Positions 9,114 to 19,692 of a stretch of 31,868 nt of DNA are shown here, piece after piece. Made by a program: the position numbers and the translations under genes. The stretch is from Chara braunii (taxonomy: Eukaryota; Streptophyta; Charophyceae; Charales; Characeae). Within the stretch, counting starts at the first letter, position 1; every line of letters begins with the position of its first letter. Where the stretch lies: assembly GCA_003427395.1 (NCBI GenBank), contig BFEA01000592.1, forward strand, positions 311,703 through 343,570, given 5' to 3'. Under the pieces are notes generated by a model. The model ran no database searches. It was not told where the DNA came from and saw nothing but the letters and a program-made list of their open reading frames with translations.

Positions 9114-10244
9114 ATGGCGACCACATCCATAAGGGTGGCAGCCACCAAGTCGACGAGAGGGTCTACATCGAAGAAGACTGACACGGATTACGTGATGCCG
9201 GAGAAGGACGGGCAGCGGGTCGATGGAGAGGAGGTTATGCTTTCGTCGCGAAAGCGGGGAGTGAAAAAGTTCTTAATGAAGAGTTCGTTGGACAAGATTG
9301 ACACGGTCGAGCCACTAAGGCGGGCCGTTCGGCAACCCATGCAGTGCTCTATTCTGGAGTACCTGGCGGCATCGAAGCCGTCTCGTGATGAGTTACAAAT
9401 GATCACGCGGAAGACTCGCATACCTCTATCTGAGGAGGGTCAGGGGGCCCCTAAGGCAGAAGCTTCTACAGTAGCGGTAACGGGGGTGACTGCCAGAGCG
9501 GATCGCATGGCGACAGTCCTTCTCGATGGAATGGAAGGTGTGCCTCCAGACAAGTTTTATATACTTGGTAGCGGGCCCGTGGAGACGATTATAAACGATG
9601 GAGCGGTACTCGATGCTGTGATCGATAACGGCAGTGAGGCTGTCATCATAGACGAGGACCTGGCAGTACAGGTTGGACTGGGCCTTGATAGGTCATACCT
9701 TTTCAAGATAGAGACGGCTGATGGGAGAAAGCAACAGATCACTGAGGTTTGTCACAAGGCAGCCATAAAGGTCCAAGGGGTACGAGTGACCCTGCCTGTC
9801 TTTGCACTCAAGAACCGCAGCTCCGACCTGCTCTTGGGTCGAACGTGGTTGAGCCACGTGCATGCGGTGACGATAGAGCGATCTGATGGGAGTCAAACAT
9901 TGTCCATTAGGAAGCCAGACGGGACGCGGGTAATGATTGAGACAGTGGATCCTCGGGACTCGAGGAAAAGAGCAACTCTCGCTGTGGGTGCGGGACCCAG
10001 TGATCAGATTAAGTCGTTACCTATCTCCGGCCGCGCGGTGCGATTTCGCGAGAAGAAATATGGACCACTGCTCACAGAGGAAGAAGGCCGGATCGTGGAG
10101 GTGGAAGATTTAGGGAGTCGGCTAATAGTGGACGGCAACTCGTACCCAAAGGAAAAAGATGAGGAATTTGGCGGTGTGGTATCCGTGACGTTTTTTAGGG
10201 TACGCCCCCCTATGAAGGGCTACCCAAGCGACACAAGCGAGTAA
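9114..10244 (+). CDS. pro: Retropepsin-type aspartic protease region of pol
   Basis: This is an uninterrupted 376-codon ORF in frame 3, beginning GATATGGCG after the gag stop. The active-site loop is VIDNGSEAVII around residue 171 (DNGS in place of the more common DTGS or DSGS). The retropepsin C-terminal flap-following motif is LLLGRTWL around residue 238. The spacing of about 65-70 residues is normal for Ty3-type proteases, which cleave Gag-Pol. The first ~140 residues are basic and unstructured, a linker from gag. The ORF ends at TAA 10242-10244, while the RT frame overlaps it. A single shift just before the stop would join PR to RT, either as decay or as the expression mechanism. It is the best preserved ORF in the element. 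Confidence 0.8.
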   Translation: MATTSIRVAATKSTRGSTSKKTDTDYVMPEKDGQRVDGEEVMLSSRKRGVKKFLMKSSLDKIDTVEPLRRAVRQPMQCSILEYLAASKPSRDELQMITRKTRIPLSEEGQGAPKAEASTVAVTGVTARADRMATVLLDGMEGVPPDKFYILGSGPVETIINDGAVLDAVIDNGSEAVIIDEDLAVQVGLGLDRSYLFKIETADGRKQQITEVCHKAAIKVQGVRVTLPVFALKNRSSDLLLGRTWLSHVHAVTIERSDGSQTLSIRKPDGTRVMIETVDPRDSRKRATLAVGAGPSDQIKSLPISGRAVRFREKKYGPLLTEEEGRIVEVEDLGSRLIVDGNSYPKEKDEEFGGVVSVTFFRVRPPMKGYPSDTSE

Positions 10245-11248
10245 CTCAAAAAGTTAAGCCAGCGGCGGTGGGCCGCGAGCGATCTGCACTGGAAGGGATA
10301 TCGGAAGAAGAGATCACGAAAGAAATCAAAAAAAGAAAGAGAAAGGGGCCGCAACGCCTAACGGAAGAGAGGATAGGAGGGATGGACATCGGAGATGAGA
10401 ATTTGACCCCACAGGAGCGAGAACGTGTGATAGAAATCCTGAAGACATGTGATAAGGCCATAGCTTTTAGTGACGTGGAGCGCGGTAGGGTTGACCCTCG
10501 ATACGCTAAGCCAGCAAGGATTTACATGATACCACATGTTCCCTGGAATGACGCGGAATGGAAATACGCCCAGAAGGAGAAGGAAGAAGTTATCACTTTT
10601 CTGAAAGAAAAGATGGTTTCCCACGTTACAAAGCCGTCTGATAGCGCTTATGCTAATCGATGGTTCTTCCTACGAAAGCCGAATGACAAGATCCTGGCAG
10701 AAGGCGCCGCAGGTAGGTCGATTTATTCGGTCTGTCATTTGTTCTCAGGTTATGATGAGGTACCGCTTGACCCTAGAGACAGGCACCTCACGGCTATGCA
10801 TACGCCATTGGGACTAATACAGATGATGGTTGTCCCTGTGGGTTGGACTAATGGGGTAGCCGTTTGTCAGAGAGCCATGGTAGCCGTCCTCAAGGACTTC
10901 ATCCCTGATAAGGTTGAAGTTTTTCTGGATGACTTTCCTATAAAAGGGTCAGTAAACAAGGATGAGGCAGAGGTTGCACCTGGAGTTAGAAGATTCGTCG
11001 AGCAACACCTAACAGATATTTGCGCGGTACTCGAGCAGCTGGACGATGCGAATCTAACAGTCAGCGGAACAAAGAGCCGATGGGCCGTATCGACTATTAA
11101 GATCTTGGGCTTTATCTGTGACTCGAGGGGACGCCGAGCAGATCCGGCGAAGTTAGACAAACTCCTGAACTGGCCGTCACAATTACATAGTCCAACCGAG
11201 GTCCGACAGTTTCTGGGAGTGGTCGGTTACTGGCGTATATTCATATGA
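10245..11248 (+). pseudogene. pol: Reverse transcriptase domain of pol, with an internal in-frame gap
   Basis: RT copies the element RNA into DNA. Frame 2 is open from before 10245 to TGA 11246-11248. Visible motifs are RWFFLRKPNDK (finger region, about 10660), LFSGYDEVPLDP (first catalytic Asp region), MHTPLG, VGWTNGVAVCQRAM, EVFLDDFPIKG (the catalytic DD, about 10916-10948), ILGFICD and the tether-type VRQFLGVVGYWRIFI at the end. The segment that normally carries the conserved Arg and LN residues between finger and palm is missing: PNDK runs almost directly into EGAAGRSIYSV near 10690, so about 25 residues are absent without a frame change. The terminal TGA sits at a position that is Arg in relatives, consistent with CGA to TGA. 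This copy should not be active. Confidence 0.85.
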
Positions 11249-12135
11249 GGGTATGCGGAGAAGGCTGAGTCATTGAGACTACTCCTTCGAAAAACGGACA
11301 AATTCTACTGGGATTCCTCGCAAGAATTCGCTATGCAAGAGCTTAAAGATGAATTTAAGGAGGGAGGACGCGTACTGGGCGTGCTGTTGTTGATGATGAG
11401 GCTGGGAGACTCTTCATAGTAGCCACAGATGCTGCACCTTGTTCGGTAGGAGGGTTGCTGTCTCAGAAGGACGCTGAAGGGAAGGAAAGACCATTAAGAT
11501 TTGAGAGTACGACACTCAATACGACACAACGAAACTACAGTCAATTCAAGAAGGAAGTATTAGCTGTTCTGCGGTATCTAGACACGTTCAGACATTATAT
11601 CTATGGACGACGGTTCATCTTGAGAGTGGATCCCACCGCGGTCGCCTCTGTCCTCCAGAAGGATTTTAGCCTGACAGACCCGACCGTTGCACGATGGTTA
11701 ATACGGATTCGACTATATGATTACACAGTAGAGAGGATATCTGGCACTAAAAATGTCGTAGCAGATGGACTCTCTCGGATCCCTCTTGAGGGAGAGCGCC
11801 CGATAGTAGCTGGAGCCCTAACAATGGCGGAGCCGAGACGCGCCGAGAGATTTCTGGTTAACCTTTACGAGGGCAAGTACCGAACGATCGGGCTATACCT
11901 GACGGAAGAGGAGAGTCAAGATTTAGATATCCGGAGACAAGCAGCCCAGTACTGTCTTAGAGCGGGTCACCTTTTTCGAAGGCCAGTAGGGTCGGGGATG
12001 CCCTTACGAGTAGTCTGTGATCCTGAAGAGAGTCAGACGATAGTAGCGGAGCTTCACGACGGGGTGGTCGGAGGACATAGAGGAGTCAGAGGGACCTACG
12101 AAAAGGTTCGCAGGCTGTACTGGTGGGAAGGATAG
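11249..12135 (+). pseudogene. pol: RNase H and integrase zinc-binding region of pol
   Basis: After the TGA the RT tether continues in frame 2 to about 11380, then a shift moves it to frame 1. RNase H degrades the RNA strand after copying. TDAAPCSVGG (about 11427), KKEVLAVLRYL, the RVDP segment and VADGLSRI near 11759 supply the usual acidic residues. The integrase N-terminus follows, with the first half of the HHCC zinc site (LHD...GGHRG, about 12051-12081) and RRLYWW. TAG 12133-12135 interrupts it, and the Cys pair (TCEEC, about 12163-12177) lies just beyond in the same frame. No deletion is apparent here, so only point lesions break this part. Confidence 0.83.
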
Positions 12136-13315
12136 TATAAGGACGTCGAAAGATATTGTATGACCTGCGAAGAATGCCAGAAGAGAGCGCTTGTGAAATA
12201 CAAAGAGCCACTTCATCCATCCTATCCAACCCGACCAAGAGAGAAGGTACACATCGATCTGGTAAAGATTGCCAAAAGGGGTAGGCAATATGAACTATGT
12301 TGTGAACATACGAGACGACTTCACGGGGTTCGTAGACGGTAGACGTATCAGGAGTAAGACGGCAAGGGAAGTGAAGAACTTCGTCCTAGAGTACTTATCT
12401 AGGTATGGTTGTGTCAGCAAAATAGTGATGGACAGAGGAGCGGAATTCCTGGCTGACGAGGTTCAGGATGTATTCAAGAGAGTTGGGGCGAGAGTTTCGA
12501 TAGCCACTGCCTACCACCCACAGTCGAACTCCCCAGTAGAGAGAGGGCACCAGACCTTGATAGCGTCACTATCTAAGTGGTGCAAAGGCAAGGACAGTGA
12601 TAGGCCACGATATTTTCGATACGCAATTTGGGCGGACAACGTTACGGTCCGGGCTAGCACGGGATACCCTCCATACACCTTGTGGTTTGGGCGGCATTGT
12701 CCGCTTCCCATAGAGTTTCACGTCGACGGCTGGACAACCGTCGACTGGGCGGAGGAGATGTCCAGAGAGGAACTCATAGCTGCCCGAACAAGACAGATAG
12801 CCTACGGTTTGGAAGATAACCTTATGACAGCGGCAGATCGTCTGGCAGTGGAAAGAGACAAAGGTAAAGAGAGATGGGATAAGAACGTGAGGATCAGGAA
12901 GGAGAGGGTGAGTGTAGGAGATATGGTCCTTCTCTACGATGCAGCGCTGGAAAGAACCTGGATCGGAAAACTCGCCAACAGATGGATGGGACCTTACAGA
13001 GTGGTTGAGGCACTCGACTGGGGTGCATATATGATAGCAGAATTAGACGGATCCAAGTGGAAGGACCCAGTGGCGGGTGCTAGGTTAAAGTTGTTTAGGC
13101 CAAGGCCCGCACCCATCTTATCGCTGACAAGCCCGCAAGGGAAAAGGAAGGCCAAAATGAAGGATGGAGCCGTCGTGAGACGATATGAGGCTGGAGAGAG
13201 TTCCAAAAAGAGAAAGAGGGTAGAAATAAGAAAGGTCAAAGGATTGACGATAGTGAAAAGGAATAAATGGTTATTCATGCTCAAGAGAGCCAGACGGAGA
13301 GTTCGCATTAGATAA
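12136..13315 (+). pseudogene. pol: Integrase catalytic core and C-terminus
   Basis: Integrase inserts the DNA copy. The frame-1 piece up to about 12290 has CMTCEEC and the first catalytic Asp (VHIDLVKI, 12256-12258). A shift near 12285 moves to frame 2, which is open to TAA 13313-13315. There the second Asp (KIVMDRGAEF, about 12428) and the Glu (SPVERGHQ, about 12537) complete the DDE set, with the usual AYHPQSN just before the Glu. A GPY-type module (NRWMGPYRV, about 12978-13004) marks it as Ty3-type. The C-terminus is basic (SSKKRKRVEIRK, then KRARRRVRIR), a possible nuclear-import or chromatin-binding tail. No chromodomain is evident. Confidence 0.87.
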
Positions 13316-15605
13316 GTTAATGAGTCGGCATATTTCTCAGACCAACATCAGAAGAAAAAAAAAATCCTACCGAGACCAAAATCCCGAAGGAAAAGGAAAG
13401 TCAAGAAGCATCTTCTTAGCCATGGAACTAATAACAAACTGAAACATAAGACAATTAAACGCCGACGTGGCCGACCTTTACGGGCAATCACCCTGAAACT
13501 CGTCCGCTTTATTTGACGCAAGTGGATAGGGCTCGACGGGGGCGTCGAGAAGTGGTCCGGGCTAACTGTCAGGTGGCCACAAGCAGTGCGCCGCCTAAAA
13601 TCAGCGATTTCGGGACTTCGGCTCGGGGACAAGTCCGTATTTTGATGGTACTCTGGTATGACCAGGCAGCAAAAATTAGGGGAACTCAGGGCACCCCTGA
13701 TTTTGGGCGAACTAAACCTTTCGAGTAACCCCCAAAGATGGTGAAGTGGGTAGCCGCTCCCGGCACATCTAGGGACCGCAATTCCCACACGTCCCGAGGT
13801 TAGACCTGGGATGGCCGGTTGTGGGGAGGCATAGCGCGTGATGACCCTGCGGCAATGCTTTAGCAGCATATGATCGGCCTGGAGTAGCGCCTGAAATTTT
13901 ATCAATTTTTGGTACCTAATTTAAATATGGGAGAAAAGATTGGGAACAGTAGGAGGGAAGAGAAAAACATAATATTCCTTAATTCCCCTATTCTTTCGCA
14001 GCATATAAATTTTCGGGAAATACCTCGTTATTTTACATTTCCGGNAANGAAATATAACAACCAGAGAAAANGATTNAGAATGGTAAAGGAGAGAAGAAAA
14101 GAGGGAATTTCAACCATTTGATTAAACTCCCTCAGAATGCATTTTTGGAGAACCTACNGNTAATTCACTATTTCAGACAATAGAGTTAAGGAAAAGGGAG
14201 AACGATTAAAAAAGGGTGGAACAAACAGGAGCTAATGATTATTCGATGCCTGACCCGGTTTTTGCTTGGGATNCCCGCCGTCGGCTCAGAACCCCGATTT
14301 GATCAAATTCCCTAAGCTCAATTTTTTTTTACTATCCCCCATTGGTCGAAACTCTCTATGATGTGTCCCTTATTTACCTGATTGCTAGCCTTAGTGAACT
14401 CGGCGGAACGGACGATGTCCTCATGGATATGGACAACGTGGGGTCGTGTTACATTGGGCCGACGGCATGATGCCAGGTTCGGTACCGGACATGTTTGAGG
14501 ATCGGCTTGAGCCGGAATCGGCGTACTTCAGGTTCGGGCACCAGGGTGATTTATTTCCAGGATCAACATCATCACAGCTATTTATTTCAGGTTCAGCATC
14601 ATCATGACTATTTGTTACAGGATCGGAACCGTCACGGAGGCTTACCTTCAGGTCTGGATCCACTATGACGATGTATTTCAGGTTCGGGATCCTAGTGGTA
14701 ATTTATTTTTAGGCTCGGCGGTGATTTTTTTTCATCTCCGGCACCGCTGCGGCAGACTATTATCCGGATTCGGCACCCTCGCGGTGACATGTGTCAGGTT
14801 CGGTGCCATTAAGACAATTTATTGGGGACACTGTGGCGATTTATTTCAGGTACGCCGCCGCCACGGCGGCTTATTTCAAGTTTTGCGGCTTCGGTATGAT
14901 TTATTTTCAGGTCTGGAGACTGCCGCGGTGGTCTGTCTCAGGCCCGGAACCTGGACGGCAGGTTATTCCTGGATCGGTGCTATCACAGGTAATTAACTCA
15001 GGCTCGGCACCATCACTGCGACCATCTATACCCAGTTTGGCACCACTATGGCGCGTTACAGCGGACAATCTGTGAAGATTTCCGAAACGACAGGCTGCCT
15101 GAACCGGAACGGGATAATTGAGGACTGACCTGGAGGCGGCACGCCTGGGCCTTAAGGGCCTTGGTACCACAACGCCCAGTTGTTGACCCGAGGACGGTGC
15201 TCACGTACGACCCGTAATGAGCCTGTGTTGGGCCTGGTACCGACGGTCTCGGCAGTACAAGCAAATGTGGAATGCATATAGGGGGGAACAAAGGAGAGAT
15301 CAGGGACAACATGCAAGGTGTACCTGACCCACAACATAGTGGGATCCAGGCAAGTCAACGCGTTGGGAGCAGCATGCAAGGCGTTCCCCGCCCACGTAGC
15401 AGGCGACGAAGGGGAACTGGACATTTGGACAGCGGGGTGACCAGGGCGAAGGGGGGGGCGCACTAGAGCGGGCGACCAGTATGACCAGGATGCGCTGCAA
15501 CGGGGTGCACCAGGGGAAGCAACGGCAGGGAACGCAGCGAACGTACCTGTTCGTGGAGCGCAGTGGTTCCAAGCTACTCATGGTCAACGGAAGCTATGGC
15601 AGCAG
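13316..15605 (+). other. 3' noncoding tract of the Ty3-type element
   Basis: No convincing gene is present. GC-balanced parts contain local hairpins: CTCGACG with CGTCGAG near 13530-13550, GGACTT with AAGTCC near 13612-13636, and CAGGG with CCCTG near 13688-13700. An AT-rich stretch at 13900-14340 has isolated Ns. A 40-45 base minisatellite fills about 14470-15060. The polypurine-like GAAGGGGGGGG ends at 15458, and the right direct repeat begins by about 15606, which would leave an unusual 150-base gap if the G-run were the plus-strand primer. Confidence 0.6.
14470..15060. repeat. Degenerate ~40-base minisatellite
   Basis: CAGGTTCGG, CAGGATCGG or CAGGCTCGG followed by CACC, a short CA/GC-rich stretch and TTATTTCAGG recurs about 13 times at 35-50 base spacing. 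Copies differ at many positions, so the array is old. Overlapping reading frames through it are repeat artefacts. Confidence 0.65.
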
Positions 15606-15608
15606 TGT

Positions 15609-15650
<42 letters not shown>

Positions 15651-16220
15651 CTAAGTAGTGAAAGAGTGAGACACTGTGAAGTGTGTGAGCATGAGCGAGA
15701 AACTATACAGTGTGAGAGAGAGGGACTGAGCAGCGCGAGAGAGAGGGACTGTAGAGCGTGAGAGAGAGGGACTGTGCAGTGTGAGAGATGAAGAGGGAGT
15801 GAGAGAATAAGTAAGGGATATTGAGAGAGAGTGGAGAGGGTGATATGTGTGGGAAAGGAGAAAACGGTGAGTGTTCATTATTATTATTATTATTATTGTC
15901 ATTTATTTTTACTATTGTGATTATTTTTTATATCTATCTTTCCACATGGCCAGAAACATCTCACCCGCTGATGGTGAAAATCTGCTTGTTGGGCGCACGG
16001 AAAATGGATGCTAGATGGAGAGGGAGAGTGTGCAGAGAGAGAGAGAGAGAGAGAGTGTGCAGTGAGAGAGAGAGTGTGTGCAGTGAGAGAGAGTGTGTGC
16101 ACTGGGAGAGAGAGTGTGCAGTGAGTGAGAGAGAGAGAGTGTGCAGTAAGAGAGAGAGAGAGAGAGTGTGTGTCGTGAGAGAGAGAGTGCGTGAGAGAGA
16201 GAGAAAGAGCAACAGGCAAC

Positions 16221-16279
<59 letters not shown>

Positions 16280-16284
16280 GCATT

Positions 16285-17400
16285 GGGAAAAAGAGCCTAT
16301 TGATTGGTTTGCTGTTCCGACCCTGTGGACAGACTCTCAAGCTTCTCTCGAGTAATTATTGGAGAAAAGAGCCTATTGACTGGTTTGCTGTTCCGACCCT
16401 GTGGACAGACTCTCAAGCTTCTCTCGAGTAATTATTGGAGAAAAGAGCCTATTGACTGGTTTGGTGTTTCGACCCTGTGGCCAGACTCTCAAGCCTCTCT
16501 CGAGTTATTATTGGAAAAAGAGTCTATTGATTGGTTTGTTGTTCCGAGCCTGTGATCAGGCTCACGAGCCACTCTCGAGTAATTATTGAAAAAGACTCAA
16601 AAGAGCCTATTGATTGACTCTCCGTTCCGAGCCTGTGGCTAGGTTCTCGAGCCTCTCTCGAGTAATTATTGGAAAAAGAGTCTATTGATTGGTTTGTTGT
16701 TCNNNNNNNNNNNNNNNNNNNNNNNNNNNNNNNNNNNNNNNNNNNNNNNNNNNNNNNNNNNNNNNNNNNNNNNNNNNNNNNNNNNNNNNNNNNNNNNNNN
16801 NNNNNNNNNNNNNNNNNNNNNNNNNNNNNNNNNNNNNNNNNNNNNNNNNNNNNNNNNNNNNNNNNNNNNNNNNNNNNNNCCTCTCTCGAGTAATTATTGG
16901 AAAAAGAGTCTATTGACTGGTTTGCTGTTCCGAGCCTGTGGTCAGACTCTCGAGCCACTCTCGAGTAATTATTAGAAAAGACTCAAAAGAGCCTATTGAT
17001 TCGCTCTCTGTTCCGTGCCTGTGGCCAGGCTCTCGAGCCTCTCTCGAGTAATTATTGAAAAAAGAGTCTATTGATTGGTTTGTTGTTCTGAGCCTATGGC
17101 CAGGCTCACGAGCCACTCTCGAGTAATTATTGGAAAAAGAGCCTATTGATTGGTTTGCTGTTCCGACCCTGTGGTCAGGCTCTCGAGCCACTTTCGAGTA
17201 ATTATTGGAAAAGACTCAAAAGAGCCTATTGATTGGCTCTCTGTTCCAAGCCTGTGGCCAGACTCTCAAGCTTCTCTCGAGTAATTATTGGAGAAAAGAG
17301 CCTATTGATTGGTTTGTTGTTCCGAGCCTGTGGTCAGGCTCTCGAGCCACTCTCGAGTAATTATTGGAAAAGAGCTATTGACTAGTTTGCTGTTCCGAGC
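16285..17400. repeat. Second ~75-base tandem array
   Basis: Same unit as 560-1530 (CCTATTGATTGG, GTTCCGAGCCTGTGG, GAGTAATTATTGGAAA). Copies sit at about 73-84 base intervals on both sides of the N gap. Confidence 0.85.
16703..16879. other. Assembly gap (177 N) inside the tandem array
   Basis: The array collapses into Ns, so the copy number of the 75-base unit on this side is unknown. Single Ns elsewhere (5783-6110 and 14045-14272) suggest that reads from several element copies were merged. Confidence 0.95.
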
Positions 17401-17636
17401 CTGCCCAAACTGATCCCAGATCTAGGAAACAACAAATACCCGGTTGAATCCTAATTCCCTTCTCTTCCTCTCGGGACACGAAGAATGGTGTCTAACAACA
17501 GAGTTCAAAAGGAAGCGTGACAGACGGGCAGAAACACCCATCACCCCGCTGGTCGCTGAGGACCTCGGAAGCGGGCGCAGCGAGTGACAGGCGCTGTTGC
17601 CCTTGGCTTCAGCGAACGATGGACGACCCCTCCCCG

Positions 17637-18089
17637 GGATTCCTTACACCGTTATGTATTTCCTGTGTGTCTATTCAACGTGCAATGAAAAAGTTTCAAC
17701 GTCGTTGTACCCGTTGAATAACCCCCAGGGCCCCGTTGAATCCCCGTTGAATAGTACAACGGACCCTCCTGTGGAGGGCGCATTGGACCTCGGACACGTC
17801 GCTGGATGCGTGTGCAGCAAAAACAATTGTCATCCCGTGGAATCCTGTTGAATCCTGTTGAATCTCGTTGAATCCCCGTTGAATCCCCGTTGAAAAAAAA
17901 AAAAAAAACGTGTCAGGGTTTGTTTTTTATTTTTCTTATTTTTTTAATGGATGTAAAAAAAATAAATGGGCGGGTGGTGTTTGAAAAACCCTATACGCCC
18001 ATATATTTTTTTTCTAATTTTGATATATATATATTTTTAATAGAAACTAAGAAAATTTAAAAATAAAATATAACATTCTATTATACATC
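17637..18089. other. Spacer with GTTGAATCC short repeats
   Basis: From about 17680 to 17895 the motif GTTGAATCC or GTTGAATCCCC recurs many times, ending in a run of about 16 A. It reappears as TTCAACGG, CCGTTGAAT and CGTTGAATC near 18760-18805. The rest is AT-rich with no ORF of interest. Confidence 0.6.
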
Positions 18090-18310
18090 CCTCTGTGTGT
18101 GTGTGTGTGCGTGTGATTGGGTGCGGGGGGAGGGGCGACCCCTCCCCCACCAATCAATCAATCAATCAATCAATCCATCAAATAATAATTTTTTAAAAAA
18201 AGTACAAAAAAAAACAATGAAAAAACCGCTTTCAAACCTCGCGTAAGTACGTAAGTATGTGCGTGTGTGATTGGGTGGGGATGGAGGGGGAGACCCATCC
18301 CCCACCAAGT

Positions 18311-18357
<47 letters not shown>

Positions 18358-18418
18358 CAATCAATCAAAAAAAAAAAAAAAAAAAAACCTAAAAGAACCG
18401 CTTTCAAACCCGACGCAA

Positions 18419-18456
<38 letters not shown>

Positions 18457-18545
18457 GTGTTGTGTGTGATTGGGTGGGGGTGGGGGGAGCGACCCATCCC
18501 TTACCAATCAATCAATCACTCAATCAATCAATCAAAAAAATAAAA
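18090..18545. repeat. Three-unit TG / AATC / poly-A minisatellite
   Basis: Each unit has TG repeats, GTGATTGGGTG (starting about 18113, 18267 and 18466), a G-rich then C-rich inverted stretch around GACCC, a run of AATC, an A-run and, in the first two, AACCGCTTTCAAACC. Unit lengths are about 154 and 199 because the microsatellites vary. A frame reading NQSINQS is an artefact of AATC. Confidence 0.85.
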
Positions 18546-19063
18546 TAAAATAAATCGATATGTTTTGAGTCTGGTTAGGTTTTCGATTTTTTTAAAATAA
18601 TTTTAATGGTTAAAAAGTAAAAATAAAAATATGGGTATAGAGCGTAAACAAATCTACACCCCCATTTTTTTTTTCTTTTTCTTTTTTGCCAGCGAAAAAA
18701 AGTTTCGCGGACCACGTTGTACCGCTTTCTAACACGGTGTAGCGCGACATTGTAACGGGGGTTCAACGGCCGTTGAATCTTTCAACAGGAGACCCTCGTT
18801 GAATCGAAAATCAGACACGTAGTTCGTTTTTAAACCGCCAATCTCAGTTATCACCACTGGGCCCTGGCCTTTTGGGAGAGCAATGCCAAGCGATTTCTCA
18901 TCTCGACTCAACTCTCTGCAAGAGATTGCATCGACCATAAGATTCCTAGCAAAGTAAAAGCTATCATCAATACGACGATAAGGAAGGAAATGTAGGAAGC
19001 CCTTTCAATCATCCGCTCCGAGTACAACCACTGCCTCAACATCACGAGAAGAGATGCCTCAAG

Positions 19064-19692
19064 GTAAGTTTAGGGTTGTTGCCCAATTATTAAAAATTAT
19101 CGCCTCGTATCGTTAAATAGGTTCACGCCATTTGTGTTTAAAAGCTTCAACATAAAAATTTTCCTGAATTAAATAATCATTCTAGAGTAAAATTACATTC
19201 TAAATTTTAAATTTTCATTCCATCTTAAAAAATGTAATTCCAATTTTAAAATTTTTCGTCTAACTTGAAAACGTTCCTTCCAATAATAGGGTATCCCTTT
19301 TTATTTGAACTGCATGCTAGAGATGGAATGAAAATTTAGGATGAGTTCATGAAATATTTTAATTGGACTGTCATTCTAAGTAAGGATTTCCAGTCATAAA
19401 TAGGTTAATCCAATTTAAATTACACGATATTTGTTGTAATAGAATAAAAGTCTAATTAAAATATTTCATAAACTCGTCCAGACTTTCATTCCATCTTGAA
19501 CAAATAGATGCAGTTCGAAGGGAAAACTCATATTTAGATAGGAACTTATCAAATTAAATTGAAAATTTTAGAATTGGACAAACATTGAAATGATAATTAT
19601 AAATATGAAGAATTTTTTTTTTATGGAATGTTTTTTCAACTTTCATTTCATATGGGAATTTTTCTGTTGTTATCATTATTTTTTATCTGTAG
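19064..19692 (+). other. Candidate spliceosomal intron
   Basis: GTAAGT donor and pyrimidine-rich TTATCTGTAG acceptor border 629 bases, and the flanking frames are in phase. Some 520 of these bases are the foldback repeat, so the intron may have been small, or created, when the repeat arrived. Splicing itself cannot be seen from DNA. Confidence 0.35.
19149..19669. repeat. Foldback/MITE-like repeat, copy 1
   Basis: The whole unit is an imperfect inverted repeat. For instance AGAGATGGAATGAAAATTT near 19320 is matched in reverse near 19480-19500, and the AT-rich outer parts also pair. The ends are CAACATAAAAATTTTCC and the reverse complement of CAACAGAAAAATTCCC. A diverged second copy lies at 29921-30445. 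No protein is encoded, and the target duplication is not clear. Confidence 0.75.

Larger units (their letters stand above)
1..17636 (+). mobile_element. Giant, inactivated Ty3/gypsy-type LTR-like retroelement
   Basis: Direct repeats at both ends flank, in order, a leader, unknown pre-gag coding sequence, gag with a CCHC knuckle, an aspartic protease, RT, RNase H and an integrase with HHCC, DDE and GPY motifs. RT-RNaseH-INT order is diagnostic of Ty3/gypsy rather than Copia. The size (over 17.6 kb, left end cut by the window) is far above the usual 5-8 kb and recalls the giant plant Ogre group, which also has an extra ORF upstream of gag. Numerous stops and at least four frameshifts inactivate it. 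The termini are not classical: no clear TG...CA ends, no convincing tRNA primer site just after the left repeat, and only a weak polypurine candidate at 15447-15458. The flanking repeats could therefore be a duplicated satellite-bearing segment rather than true LTRs. Confidence 0.75.
15606..17636 (+). repeat. Right copy of the long direct repeat (LTR-like)
   Basis: It starts with TGTCTGTGTGTG and a TG/GA microsatellite and then follows the left copy: GA blocks (15634-15830 and 16020-16275), ATT run near 15880, the ~75-base array (about 16285-17400, with a gap) and the common segment to GACCCCTCCCCG at 17636. After 17636 the flanking sequences differ. The left copy cannot be traced upstream of position 1, so the true 5' limit of this repeat is uncertain. 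Confidence 0.75.

Noticed and set aside
15447-15458. Polypurine tract defining the right LTR start
   Set aside because: The following bases do not start with TG and the direct repeat as seen begins about 150 bases later; kept only as a candidate.
18257-18469. ORF reading NQSINQSINQS followed by VCVCVC
   Set aside because: It is a product of AATC and TG microsatellites.
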